From Nitrosomonadales bacterium (GTDB taxonomy: Bacteria; Pseudomonadota; Gammaproteobacteria; Burkholderiales; Gallionellaceae), in NCBI GenBank assembly GCA_023259065.1, contig JAHFQY010000001.1, positions 18,616-82,615 on the forward strand: DNA of 64,000 nucleotides, given 5' to 3'. A program made the position numbers and the translations under genes. The notes below the pieces were generated by a model. The model was not told the origin of the DNA, made no database searches, and saw only the letters and a program-made list of their open reading frames with translations. How positions within the stretch are numbered: the first letter of the stretch is position 1; each line of letters opens with the position of its first letter. Positions 26,752 through 33,814 of the stretch are shown in pieces.

Positions 26752-27858
26752 ATGTCTGGAAATATATTCGGCAGTTTGTTCAGCGTTACTTCGTTTGGTG
26801 AGTCGCACGGCCCGGCCATAGGCTGCGTGGTGGATGGCTGCCCGCCGGGGATGGAGATTTCCGCAGAATATATCCAGCACGAGCTGGACCGGCGCAAGCC
26901 CGGCACCTCGCGCCACGTGACGCAGCGGCGCGAATCCGACACGGTGGAAATTCTCTCCGGCGTGTATGAAGGCAAGACTACCGGCACGCCGATTGCGCTG
27001 TTGATCCGCAACGAAGACCAGCGCAGCAAGGACTACGGCAATATCGCCGAGAGCTTTCGCCCCGGCCACGCCGACTACACCTACTGGCAGAAATACGGCA
27101 TCCGCGATCCGCGCGGCGGCGGGCGCGCGTCGGCGCGCGAAACCGCGGTGCGCGTGGCGGCAGGCGCCATTGCCAAGAAGTGGCTGAGCGAGCGCTACGG
27201 CGTGCTGATACGCGGCTATATGGTGCAGCTGGGCGAGATCGTGGTGCCGTTCAAGAGCTGGGATGTGGTGAATGAAAATCCCTTCTTCGTCGCCGATGAC
27301 AGCTACGTGGCGCAACTGGAAGAATACATGGATGCCCTGCGCAAGTCCGGCGACTCCATCGGCGCCAAGCTTACCGTGGTGGCGGAGAACGTGCCGGTGG
27401 GCTGGGGTGAGCCGGTGTACGACAGGCTGGACGCCGACATCGCCTACGCCATGATGGGCATCAACGCGGTCAAGGGCGTGGAGATCGGCGCGGGCTTCGG
27501 TTGCGTGACACAGCGCGGCAGCGAGCACGGCGACGAGCTGACGCCGCAGGGGTTTTTGTCCAACCACTCGGGTGGCGTGCTTGGAGGCATTTCCACCGGG
27601 CAGGATATCGTTGCGCATGTGGCGATCAAGCCCACCTCCAGCATCCGCATTCCGCGCCGCTCCATCGACAAACAGGGCAACCCGGCCATGGTGGAGACGC
27701 ACGGCCGCCATGACCCCTGCGTCGGCATCCGCGCCACGCCCATCGCCGAGGCCATGCTGGCGCTGGTGCTGATTGAGCACGCCCTGCGCCACCGCGCACA
27801 GAATGCAGATGTGGTGTGCCCCACGCCTAAAATTCCCGGCAAAATTGCCAAACCCTGA
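26752..27858 (+). CDS. aroC: Chorismate synthase AroC
   Basis: A 368-residue enzyme of normal length with the family signatures [18 protein letters not shown] near the N-terminus, the [18 protein letters not shown] block near 123-140 and [10 protein letters not shown] before it. It converts 5-enolpyruvylshikimate-3-phosphate to chorismate using reduced FMN. It supplies chorismate for the pabB product encoded 19 kb away. A palindromic repeat element directly follows its stop codon. Confidence 0.97.
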   Translation: MSGNIFGSLFSVTSFGESHGPAIGCVVDGCPPGMEISAEYIQHELDRRKPGTSRHVTQRRESDTVEILSGVYEGKTTGTPIALLIRNEDQRSKDYGNIAESFRPGHADYTYWQKYGIRDPRGGGRASARETAVRVAAGAIAKKWLSERYGVLIRGYMVQLGEIVVPFKSWDVVNENPFFVADDSYVAQLEEYMDALRKSGDSIGAKLTVVAENVPVGWGEPVYDRLDADIAYAMMGINAVKGVEIGAGFGCVTQRGSEHGDELTPQGFLSNHSGGVLGGISTGQDIVAHVAIKPTSSIRIPRRSIDKQGNPAMVETHGRHDPCVGIRATPIAEAMLALVLIEHALRHRAQNADVVCPTPKIPGKIAKP

Positions 27859-27866
27859 AGACAGGA

Positions 27867-27949
27867 GTTGTCCGCAGATTACACAGATTACATCGATTAA
27901 GAATGCGCAGCTTAATCAAGGTTAATCTGTGTAATCTGCGGATAAACAG
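27867..27949. repeat. Dispersed palindromic element, copy 3
   Basis: The shortest copy, about 83 bp. Ends at 27870-27891 and 27922-27943 are near-perfect inverted repeats carrying GCAGATTACACAGATTA. It uses the CACAGAT variant, as copy 5 does. It sits between aroC and the downstream SRPBCC gene, transcribed in the same direction, so it would form an intra-transcript stem-loop. Confidence 0.82.
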
Positions 27950-27970
27950 TTTTTTTCCGGGTGGTATTGA

Positions 27971-28363
27971 ATGAATCTTGCACACACACTGAGCATCAAC
28001 ATCGATTGCCCGCCGGCCAAGGTGTACGAGTTTGTGGTGAACCCCGAGAACCTGCCGCAATGGGCAGGCGGGCTATGCCAGTCGGTCAGCCTGAGCGACG
28101 CGGGATGGCAGGTGCAAACGCCGCAGGGGGCGATGCAAATCCGCTTCGCAGAAAAGAACGCATTTGGCGTGCTGGATCATTATGTGGTTCCCGCACCGGG
28201 TGTGGAAATCTATGTGCCCATGCGCGTGTTGCCCAATGGCAGTGGCAGCACGCTGGTGTTTACCCTGATGCGCCAGCCAGAAATGTCAGATGCTGATTAC
28301 GCCAGGGATATGCAGCTGGTGGGGCAGGATTTGAATATGCTGAAGCAATTGCTGGAAAACTGA
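27971..28363 (+). CDS. SRPBCC (START-like/polyketide cyclase) family protein
   Basis: A 130-residue soluble protein of the SRPBCC fold, which has a helix-grip pocket for hydrophobic ligands. The opening HTLSINIDCPPAKVYEFVVNPENLPQWAGGL is characteristic, as is the long C-terminal helix (about 107-128). Function is unknown. It shares its gap with copy 3 of the palindromic element and ends opposite the GT39 gene with only 13 bp between the stop codons. Confidence 0.82.
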   Translation: MNLAHTLSINIDCPPAKVYEFVVNPENLPQWAGGLCQSVSLSDAGWQVQTPQGAMQIRFAEKNAFGVLDHYVVPAPGVEIYVPMRVLPNGSGSTLVFTLMRQPEMSDADYARDMQLVGQDLNMLKQLLEN

Positions 28364-28383
28364 CGCTGACTCAGAGTCAGCGT
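28363..28383. terminator. Convergent-gene hairpin, possible bidirectional terminator
   Basis: A perfect 9-bp stem, ACGCTGACT with AGTCAGCGT around a 3-nt loop, spans both stop codons of the convergent SRPBCC and GT39 genes. No T-run follows on either strand, so intrinsic termination is uncertain. Confidence 0.4.
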
Positions 28384-29972
28384 TGATACAGGTAATAACG
28401 CTCTTCTTTCTCGCCACGGCGTCCGCCTTCCCAGATTATTTCCCAATGGCCTTCATGCTGGTCTGACCTGGATAAATTGCCCTGTGTCAGCAGCAGTTTG
28501 CACGAGCGCTCGGCGCCTTCGCGTGTCACGATATTGCCGAAATAATGCAGCATGGCTTTCTGCCCGTCACCCAGATAGCGGCTGGCGATGCAGTCGCGTT
28601 TTTCCGGCATCGATTCCGTCAGCGATTCGACCATGCTGCGATAACTCTTGCTGCCATCCAGCCACGGCAACCACAGTGTCATCGCCAGCACCCAAATCAG
28701 GGTAACGCCTATGGCCCAGTTGATTACGGAACGACGGATGGAACGGCCCACGCGCCACACCAGCACGATCCACAGCAGCGTGGCGCCGACCGCGAGCGTG
28801 AACGGGAGCAGCTGGAAGTGCGGCTCCACTTCGGGCTGGTAGTTTTTCAGCCAGTGGGTGATGCGCGAGTCGCTGTTCAGGTACAGGTTGAGCCAGCCCG
28901 ACCACAGCAGGAGCGCAAAGAAACCGAAGGTCATGATGCCAAACCAGTCCAGCGCATTGGCCGCGCCACGGCGCAGGCTGGAGAGCGAGGCGGTGGCCAG
29001 CAGGGAGAGCGGCAGCAACATCGGCAGCGCAAATATTTCCTCGATATTGGGCACGATGCTCAAGCTGACCAGCATCACCAGGAAAGTGGTCAGTAGCAAC
29101 TGGAACTCCGGTTGCTGCAGCACTTTCTTGCGCGCGTGCCACACCGCCCAGGCGCCCATGGGCAGGGCCGGCCAGGCAAACCAGGGGAGGATTTTCACGT
29201 AGTAAAAAACCTCGTCGAATTTTCCGTGGTGTGCAAACTCAAACCAGCGCCCGATATTCAGCTTCCAGGCCCACTCCATGAACAGGTGCGGTGAGCGCTG
29301 GTACAGCAGGTAGGGCCAGATGGTGAGCCAGGGCAGGGCGCACAGGGTTGCGATGGCAAGGGTGGCGAGAAATTCGCGCGTGCGCCAGGCACGAAACAGC
29401 AGCAGGCCGGCGCTGATGGAAACAAACAGTATCGGCGCGATAAAGCCCTTGGACATAAAGCCTATGCCTACGCCGGTGCCTATCAGCAGGCCGGACAGGA
29501 GGGCGCGGCGCAGACTGAGCGCGTAACCATAGATCATCATGGCGCAGCCCGTGAGCAGGGCAAGATCGGTAACCAGGAAGTGGGTGCGCACCAGCATGCC
29601 GAGGCAGCCGATCAGAATCACCGCTGCCGCCCAGCCGCGCCCCTTGCCAAACAGCTCGCGCCCGGCAAAGCCGATAAACATCAGGGTAAGGGCATTGTAG
29701 AAACCGCTGGCCAGGCGCGCGCCGTCGTGCAGTTGCAGCATGGGCGAGAGCAGCTTGGCAAAAACCGCGGCTGTCATGTAGAACAGCGGCGGCTTGTCCA
29801 TAAAGGGCTCGCCTGCAAGGGCGGGAACCAGCCAGTCGCCGCTTTGCAGCATCTGGAACACGATGCCGAAACTGTAGACCTCGTCAGGCTTCCAAGGATC
29901 GTGGCCGATCAGGCCGGTGCCTATCCAGGTAAAGCAGAGCAGCGCGAAGAACAACGTCTTGGTAGGCGTCAT
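28377..29972 (-). CDS. GT39/ArnT-like membrane glycosyltransferase
   Basis: About 531 residues with eleven or twelve membrane helices, of the ArnT/PMT-like GT-C superfamily that uses polyprenyl-phosphate sugars. The catalytic acidic motif lies in the first loop (GHDPWKPDEVYSF), followed by the EPFMDKPPLFYM block typical of bacterial family members. The target may be lipid A, a protein or a surface glycan. ATG 29972 is used because hydrophobic sequence starts there; ATG 30005 is an in-frame alternative with no better ribosome site. No partner glycosylation genes are adjacent. Confidence 0.85.
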   Translation of the reverse strand: MTPTKTLFFALLCFTWIGTGLIGHDPWKPDEVYSFGIVFQMLQSGDWLVPALAGEPFMDKPPLFYMTAAVFAKLLSPMLQLHDGARLASGFYNALTLMFIGFAGRELFGKGRGWAAAVILIGCLGMLVRTHFLVTDLALLTGCAMMIYGYALSLRRALLSGLLIGTGVGIGFMSKGFIAPILFVSISAGLLLFRAWRTREFLATLAIATLCALPWLTIWPYLLYQRSPHLFMEWAWKLNIGRWFEFAHHGKFDEVFYYVKILPWFAWPALPMGAWAVWHARKKVLQQPEFQLLLTTFLVMLVSLSIVPNIEEIFALPMLLPLSLLATASLSSLRRGAANALDWFGIMTFGFFALLLWSGWLNLYLNSDSRITHWLKNYQPEVEPHFQLLPFTLAVGATLLWIVLVWRVGRSIRRSVINWAIGVTLIWVLAMTLWLPWLDGSKSYRSMVESLTESMPEKRDCIASRYLGDGQKAMLHYFGNIVTREGAERSCKLLLTQGNLSRSDQHEGHWEIIWEGGRRGEKEERYYLYQR

Positions 29973-30139
29973 TGCTGGTTCTGCAAGATTGGGATAGACA
30001 TACATGGGGTGAGAAAGCCTTATGCTGTACAGGATGAATGCGGCATTTTAACCTTAGATGCAGCCTCCAGGCCGGGCAAAGTTGGCGCCTGAAGCAGGCG
30101 CTTTGCCCGAACTGGCCTTGAGCAAGAAAATTTGCGCAT

Positions 30140-30167
30140 AAAAAAAGGCAGCGCAGGCTGCCTTTTT
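30140..30167 (-). terminator. Rho-independent terminator of rpmE
   Basis: The stem GGCAGC/GCTGCC (30147-30162) has a 4-nt loop and an A-run at 30140-30146, which is a U-run on the minus-strand transcript. It lies 20 bp beyond the rpmE stop. A T-run on the other side means it could work in both directions. Confidence 0.85.
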
Positions 30168-30186
30168 CATGGGATGCAAACAGCCA

Positions 30187-30405
30187 TTAAGCGGCAGCTT
30201 TTGCGCCCTTGTTGTATTTCTGGTTGAACTTCTCGATGCGGCCAGCGGTATCCACAATCTTCTGTGTACCTGTGTAGAACGGGTGGCATTCGGAACAAAC
30301 TTCAACGTGCAGCGGCTTGCCCATGGTGGACTTGGTGTTGAACTTGTTGCCACAGCTGCAGGTCACGGCGATCTCGGTGTATTGCGGGTGAATATCGGTT
30401 TTCAT
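30187..30405 (-). CDS. rpmE: 50S ribosomal protein L31, zinc-binding form
   Basis: A 72-residue L31 protein. It is the cysteine-containing (C+) form with C16, C18, C37 and C40 as zinc ligands, not the zinc-independent YkgM type. MKTDIHPQY at the N-terminus and [24 protein letters not shown] are diagnostic. AGGAAAACCAA precedes the start. It is monocistronic and ends at a strong terminator. It forms the left border of the accessory island that follows. Confidence 0.97.
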   Translation of the reverse strand: MKTDIHPQYTEIAVTCSCGNKFNTKSTMGKPLHVEVCSECHPFYTGTQKIVDTAGRIEKFNQKYNKGAKAAA

Positions 30406-30551
30406 TTGGTTTTCCTAGCATCAAAAATTGGTGCGGCAGGTAGTACGCACGCATAAGGGGGCGAATTATCCATGAATAGCCCGTTTTTCGCAAGTACAGC
30501 CATTTTGCCGTATTCCACCCGGCTATAGAGTGGCTTGCTTGCCCGGCGAGA

Positions 30552-30582
30552 TGGTTAAACGTGAGTGCATTGGCTAGAATCA
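30552..30582 (+). repeat. Left copy of the 31-bp direct repeat flanking the accessory island
   Basis: This 31-bp sequence matches 33755-33785 in the same orientation with 4 mismatches; the last 16 bp, GCATTGGCTAGAATCA, are identical. TAGAAT within it is a good -10 hexamer, so the repeat may be a duplicated promoter or a recombination site. The enclosed 3.2 kb holds the lysozyme and LprI genes and an IS110 element. Confidence 0.65.
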
Positions 30583-30662
30583 GGCGTCATCCCGGATGGC
30601 AGGGATCCGTTCACATTTTCCGCCCGCAAACGTATTGAGGATTCTGAACAGGAGAGAAGGAT

Positions 30663-30725
30663 ATGAATCAAGAGTTAAAAAACAAACCGAAGCTGACCCA
30701 TTTGATTCTTGCGTACCAGCAAGCC
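30663..30725 (+). pseudogene. Possible 5' remnant of an interrupted gene
   Basis: A strong ribosome site (AGGAGAGAAGGAT) leads into an ATG at 30663 and about 21 sensible codons (MNQELKNKPKLTHLILAYQ...). The frame then runs antisense through the lysozyme gene and stops at 30818. Preceded by the duplicated promoter-like sequence, it looks like the start of a gene cut off by the island's insertion. The coding part also overlaps the last 50 bases of the lysozyme gene, so the reading is tentative. Confidence 0.35.
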
Positions 30726-31061
30726 TGTCGGTGTGCCGTTCTTGGCGTAATAATCCGCCCGTTCCTGCATGATGGTGTCGAGCTTATCGGTGTCTTTTGC
30801 TTTGATGGCGGCGGTTAGAGCGTCGATGAATTTATTCTCAGCAGTACGTTGAACACTGGTAAGTTGTAATTGCTGGTCGATATCGACCCCCAATGCGGCA
30901 AATATTTTTCTCCTTACCTCAGCATCAGAGATATTAAAGCCAACCCCAATAGTAAGACGCCCAGTGCCATCGTCATATGCCGTGTAATGTTTTCCTTCAA
31001 ATTGTTCGAGTACGTTTTTAAGTTCTTGGGTGAAATTGCCAATAGAAGTCCAGGTAATCAT
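30675..31061 (-). CDS. T4-lysozyme/pesticin-like muramidase
   Basis: A 128-residue protein of the phage-T4 lysozyme fold. The catalytic residues E22, D31 and T37 (in FEGKHYTAYDDGTGRLTIGVGFN) have exactly the 9- and 6-residue spacing of E11, D20 and T26 in T4 lysozyme. It should cleave the glycan of peptidoglycan. There is no signal peptide, so release or export by another route is needed. The C-terminus is short for the family and may be altered at the island junction. Its ATG overlaps the stop of the LprI-domain gene (ATGA). Base composition is more AT-rich than the neighbours, pointing to transfer. Confidence 0.82.
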   Translation of the reverse strand: MITWTSIGNFTQELKNVLEQFEGKHYTAYDDGTGRLTIGVGFNISDAEVRRKIFAALGVDIDQQLQLTSVQRTAENKFIDALTAAIKAKDTDKLDTIMQERADYYAKNGTPTGLLVRKNQMGQLRFVF

Positions 31062-32044
31062 TTTTTGTATCCTTTTACATATTCAAATGAGCAAATCGGT
31101 AAGCGGCCGCCGAGTGAGTCTTCAATAAAAAAGAATTCTCTGTAGTCACCTTGGAAAAAATAGATTTTTTCACCATACAGAACAACGTCCGTCAGGCCAG
31201 TTACGGGATATCCATACGTATTCATTGTTCGCTCAGGCAACGTGGTGAAATACGGTGTTTCATCGAGATCGGTCAGTTCCCGGTTCACAAAAAATAGTCC
31301 GTGCCAGTTGCATTCATTCGCCCTCGTTTGCTCAAGCCGCAATACTATTTCCGTCTTACCATCCCGGTTGGTATCCAGCTCCGCAACCGCCATTTGATAA
31401 TGGGCCTTGGCGGCTATTTCACGCTGGATTTTTACGAATTGAGGGTGTTTCGATGGATCGAAAGGTTTTTCGGCATGAAATGGGTCGTAGTCCGCCATAC
31501 CGGTGGAGTGTGCAGCGGATACTGTCATCAGTTTCAGGTACAAATTGAAATCGAAAGGTATTGGTCGCCAAGCAGGCCTGCTGATACCAGCCGTTTTATC
31601 CAGATACTTATCAGGGCAGGAGAGTGCTCCAGGCAGTTTTCCAAGCTTGCTCACTGTCCTCTTGTACGCTTCACACACCGAATAACCTTTGCCTGATGTC
31701 ATTTTGTATTGACCCACATGCAAACCTGCCAGCCTGCTCTCATACATAATTCGTACGCACTCAATATCCGATGAGTGCGTAGATTCTTCACCAGCCTCGC
31801 CACATTGATTGCGAAGCTTCAACCATGACTTTTGCTCAGTCTGCAGAATGGATTTGTTAATGCTTGGTGTTTTAGAAATCTCGATATATTGCCAAGCAAG
31901 TTCCTCATCCAGCTTTGAAATCTCCGGGTTATCGCAAATCAAATGTTCAACCTTCGTGCTTGCCTTCCCACAATCAAAACTCGCCCCCTGCGCATTCATC
32001 CCCAACACAACCCATCCCAAAACAATCAGTGCAAGCTTGCTCAT
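31058..32044 (-). CDS. Exported LprI-domain (DUF1311, lysozyme-inhibitor-like) protein
   Basis: About 328 residues with a signal peptide (1-20, ending AQG before ASFDCG). Residues 22-110 match the LprI/DUF1311 pattern: FDCGKASTKVEHLICDNPEISKLDEEL, a WL.LRNQC block and CVRIMYESRLAGL, with four cysteines (C25, C37, C81, C96) suited to two disulfides. The remaining 215 residues are unrecognised; one segment, AELDTNRDGKTEIV, resembles a calcium-loop repeat. ATG 32044 follows AGGAGAGCAGC; the frame extends to 32080. LprI proteins inhibit lysozyme in the periplasm. It is coupled to a lysozyme gene, hence a possible immunity or self-protection role. Confidence 0.8.
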   Translation of the reverse strand: MSKLALIVLGWVVLGMNAQGASFDCGKASTKVEHLICDNPEISKLDEELAWQYIEISKTPSINKSILQTEQKSWLKLRNQCGEAGEESTHSSDIECVRIMYESRLAGLHVGQYKMTSGKGYSVCEAYKRTVSKLGKLPGALSCPDKYLDKTAGISRPAWRPIPFDFNLYLKLMTVSAAHSTGMADYDPFHAEKPFDPSKHPQFVKIQREIAAKAHYQMAVAELDTNRDGKTEIVLRLEQTRANECNWHGLFFVNRELTDLDETPYFTTLPERTMNTYGYPVTGLTDVVLYGEKIYFFQGDYREFFFIEDSLGGRLPICSFEYVKGYKK

Positions 32045-32541
32045 GCTGCTCTCCTTTTGACCAATCAAAGGGTCACCCATTAGTCGGCCTGCGTCAAGCG
32101 AGTAAGTGATTCCACGGCGGCATCAGCCGCCCAATCAAAGGGGTCACCCATTAGTCGGCCTGCGTCAAGCGCGTAAGTGATTCCACGGCGGCATCAGCCG
32201 CCGGCTTTTCAATTCCCAACTCCCGTACATCAAACAAACCGCGCCCGTTTCTTCAAATCTTGGCTGCGAACGAATCGCGCCAGTCACCCATCAGGATCAA
32301 GCTGTCAGCGGTGCTCTGCTTTCGCCCTGGCGGTTTAACCGCCCCAGAAGAACGTTGGTGCCGCTTCGCGTCCAATGAATTTTGCACAGATTCGTGGCTA
32401 TCGTTTTACCGATTCCAACCCCTTGCTGGCTCGCGTTGCAGGCGACTCGTTTTGTTGCCCGGGCGACGGCGAACGGCATCCCATTCAGCTTCATGGCTGT
32501 ACGCCAGACCCCATATCCGGGCTTGCCGTTGCCGTCGTAAC
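32045..32541. other. 497-bp region: tandem duplication and the 3' flank of the IS110 transposase
   Basis: The left part holds two tandem 70-bp units. The right part, about 340 bp downstream of the transposase stop, has no credible gene; frames across it are fragmentary. It contains a GGCGG-TTTAA-CCGCC palindrome near 32330 and other short inverted repeats and is a candidate location for the element's noncoding (bridge) RNA. Confidence 0.6.
32061..32201. repeat. 70-bp tandem direct duplication
   Basis: Unit 1 is 32061-32130 and unit 2 is 32131-32201. They differ by one inserted G and one A-to-C change. Each contains GGTCACCCATTAGTCGGCC and ends in a small hairpin, GGCGGC-ATCA-GCCGCC. The near identity points to a recent duplication, possibly linked to the adjacent IS110 element. 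Confidence 0.9.
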
Positions 32542-33555
32542 TCATACGAAGCAGCGCCCAGCGTCGAAGGGCTTCTGCTCCTTCAGCATGTGGTAACACG
32601 CTCTGGCCAATTTGTGCGCCAGTGCCTTGGTCGCCACAGCAGTGTTCGTCTTCGCTTTCTTGCGTTCATAAAACCGTTTGGCCTCAACGCAGAATCGTTG
32701 CGCAAAGTAGGCCGCTTCGACAAAGGCCCAGGACAGGTATTTGTTGCCGTTTTTGGTGTTGCCTGTGCCTTTCTTCTTGCCGTTGCTCATGTGCTGGCTA
32801 TCGACGCAGCGCGCATAGGAGGCGTAGTTGCCCACCGTCGCAAAGCGATCAATCGGGCCGGTCTCCAGCAGGATGATGCTGGCCAGGATGCGGCCGATGC
32901 CGGGTATGCTGATCAATAATCCGTATTCAGGCCTCTCCACCATCTTCTCCTGTAGACGCTTTTCCAGCAGGTCGATTTGCTGGTTCAATGTCGTGACCAC
33001 AGCGAGGTTGCTTTTGATCGCCAGTCCGACATCGGCAGGGAATCCCAGTTGATCGACCTCGTCGGCACTCATGCGCTTGACCTGGTTGCTGTTGATCCTG
33101 ATCGCTTGTTGCCGTGCTGCAATGTTCTCGATGGCAATGATATGGCTGGTACGGCTGCGTACGAGTTGCATGCGTTTCCTCGCCAGGTCGCGCACCGCCC
33201 GGTGTTCCGGCGGCAGGATGGTGCCGGTGGGCAATATACCCAGCCGTAGCAGGTGCGCCAGTTGCCGTGCATCGGCTTCATCTCCGCTGTGCTTGAGCCC
33301 GTCGTATTTCTTGATGGCTCCGGTGTTTGCCAGCTTCACCACAAACCCGGCTTGCTGCAGACCGTCAACCAGCCAGTACCAGTTGTAGGTGGACTCCACC
33401 ACAACACCTGCCAACTCGTCTTGCCATGGCTGTAAAAATCCAATGATTCTCGCCAAATCGTTGGGCAATCGCTTCTCCGCTACCACTCGATCCTCATCAT
33501 CCGTTACGGTGACTACGCTGTTGTTCGAGTGCAAATCAATTCCGCTATACTTCAT
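32542..33555 (-). CDS. IS110-family DEDD transposase/recombinase
   Basis: A 337-residue recombinase of the IS110 family, apparently full length. The RuvC-like DEDD domain shows D7 (GIDLHS), E54 (VVVESTYNWYW) and D92/D95 (GDEADARQLAHLLRLG). A coiled-coil region (about 190-220) precedes the C-terminal Tnp domain containing ISIPGIGRILASIIL and NGKKKGTGNTKNGNKYLSWAF with the catalytic serine region. These enzymes insert DNA guided by an element-encoded bridge RNA. The reading frame is intact, so the element may be active. Confidence 0.95.
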   Translation of the reverse strand: MKYSGIDLHSNNSVVTVTDDEDRVVAEKRLPNDLARIIGFLQPWQDELAGVVVESTYNWYWLVDGLQQAGFVVKLANTGAIKKYDGLKHSGDEADARQLAHLLRLGILPTGTILPPEHRAVRDLARKRMQLVRSRTSHIIAIENIAARQQAIRINSNQVKRMSADEVDQLGFPADVGLAIKSNLAVVTTLNQQIDLLEKRLQEKMVERPEYGLLISIPGIGRILASIILLETGPIDRFATVGNYASYARCVDSQHMSNGKKKGTGNTKNGNKYLSWAFVEAAYFAQRFCVEAKRFYERKKAKTNTAVATKALAHKLARACYHMLKEQKPFDAGRCFV

Positions 33556-33599
33556 TTCGGCCTCCTGTGGTTATCGCAAGTTCGCAAACTCACTTTAAC

Positions 33600-33620
33600 C
33601 CCACCGCCACCGGCGGTGGG
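33600..33620. other. Perfect hairpin upstream of the IS110 transposase
   Basis: CCCACCGCC and GGCGGTGGG pair perfectly around a 3-nt loop, 45 bp upstream of the transposase start. It may shield the start from read-through translation or mark the 5' end of the element. Confidence 0.6.
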
Positions 33621-33754
33621 AGGCCGGCTAGATGATTTTCAGCTTGAGCATTTATTTCCCAGCTAGATTCCCGCGCCACCTTCCCCATGCATTCAATAGG
33701 CCGCTTGTTTGGCCTCTTGATTGCTAGCGCAACTAACAGCCATGTGCATCAAAT

Positions 33755-33785
33755 TGGCTAAGCGTCAGCGCATTGGCTAGAATCA
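33755..33785 (+). repeat. Right copy of the 31-bp direct repeat; promoter-like sequence for the MFS gene
   Basis: Matches 30552-30582 with 4 mismatches. TAGAAT (33778-33783) with an upstream TTGGCT 18 bp away makes a plausible sigma-70 promoter for the MFS gene that starts at 33815. The ATTGGCTA sequence occurs twice here, 20 bp apart. Confidence 0.65.
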
Positions 33786-33814
33786 CAGCCTTCAAAATTG
33801 CAGGAAAGAAAAAC

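Larger units (their letters stand above)
32203..33650 (-). mobile_element. IS110-family insertion sequence (limits approximate)
   Basis: A transposase gene (32542-33555) with a long noncoding 3' flank (about 340 bp) and a shorter 5' flank that includes a perfect 9-bp hairpin (33600-33620). IS110-family elements lack long terminal inverted repeats and usually leave no clear target duplication, so the ends cannot be fixed from one copy. The limits given are estimates. Confidence 0.6.

Noticed and set aside
32100..32201. Integron attC site suggested by the GGCGGC hairpins and tandem unit
   Set aside because: No core-site GTTRRRY sequences or integrase gene are present; the structure is explained as a tandem duplication.
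32260..32919. A 219-codon plus-strand frame across the IS110 3' end
   Set aside because: It overlaps the transposase C-terminus in antisense and lacks a ribosome site or recognisable sequence.
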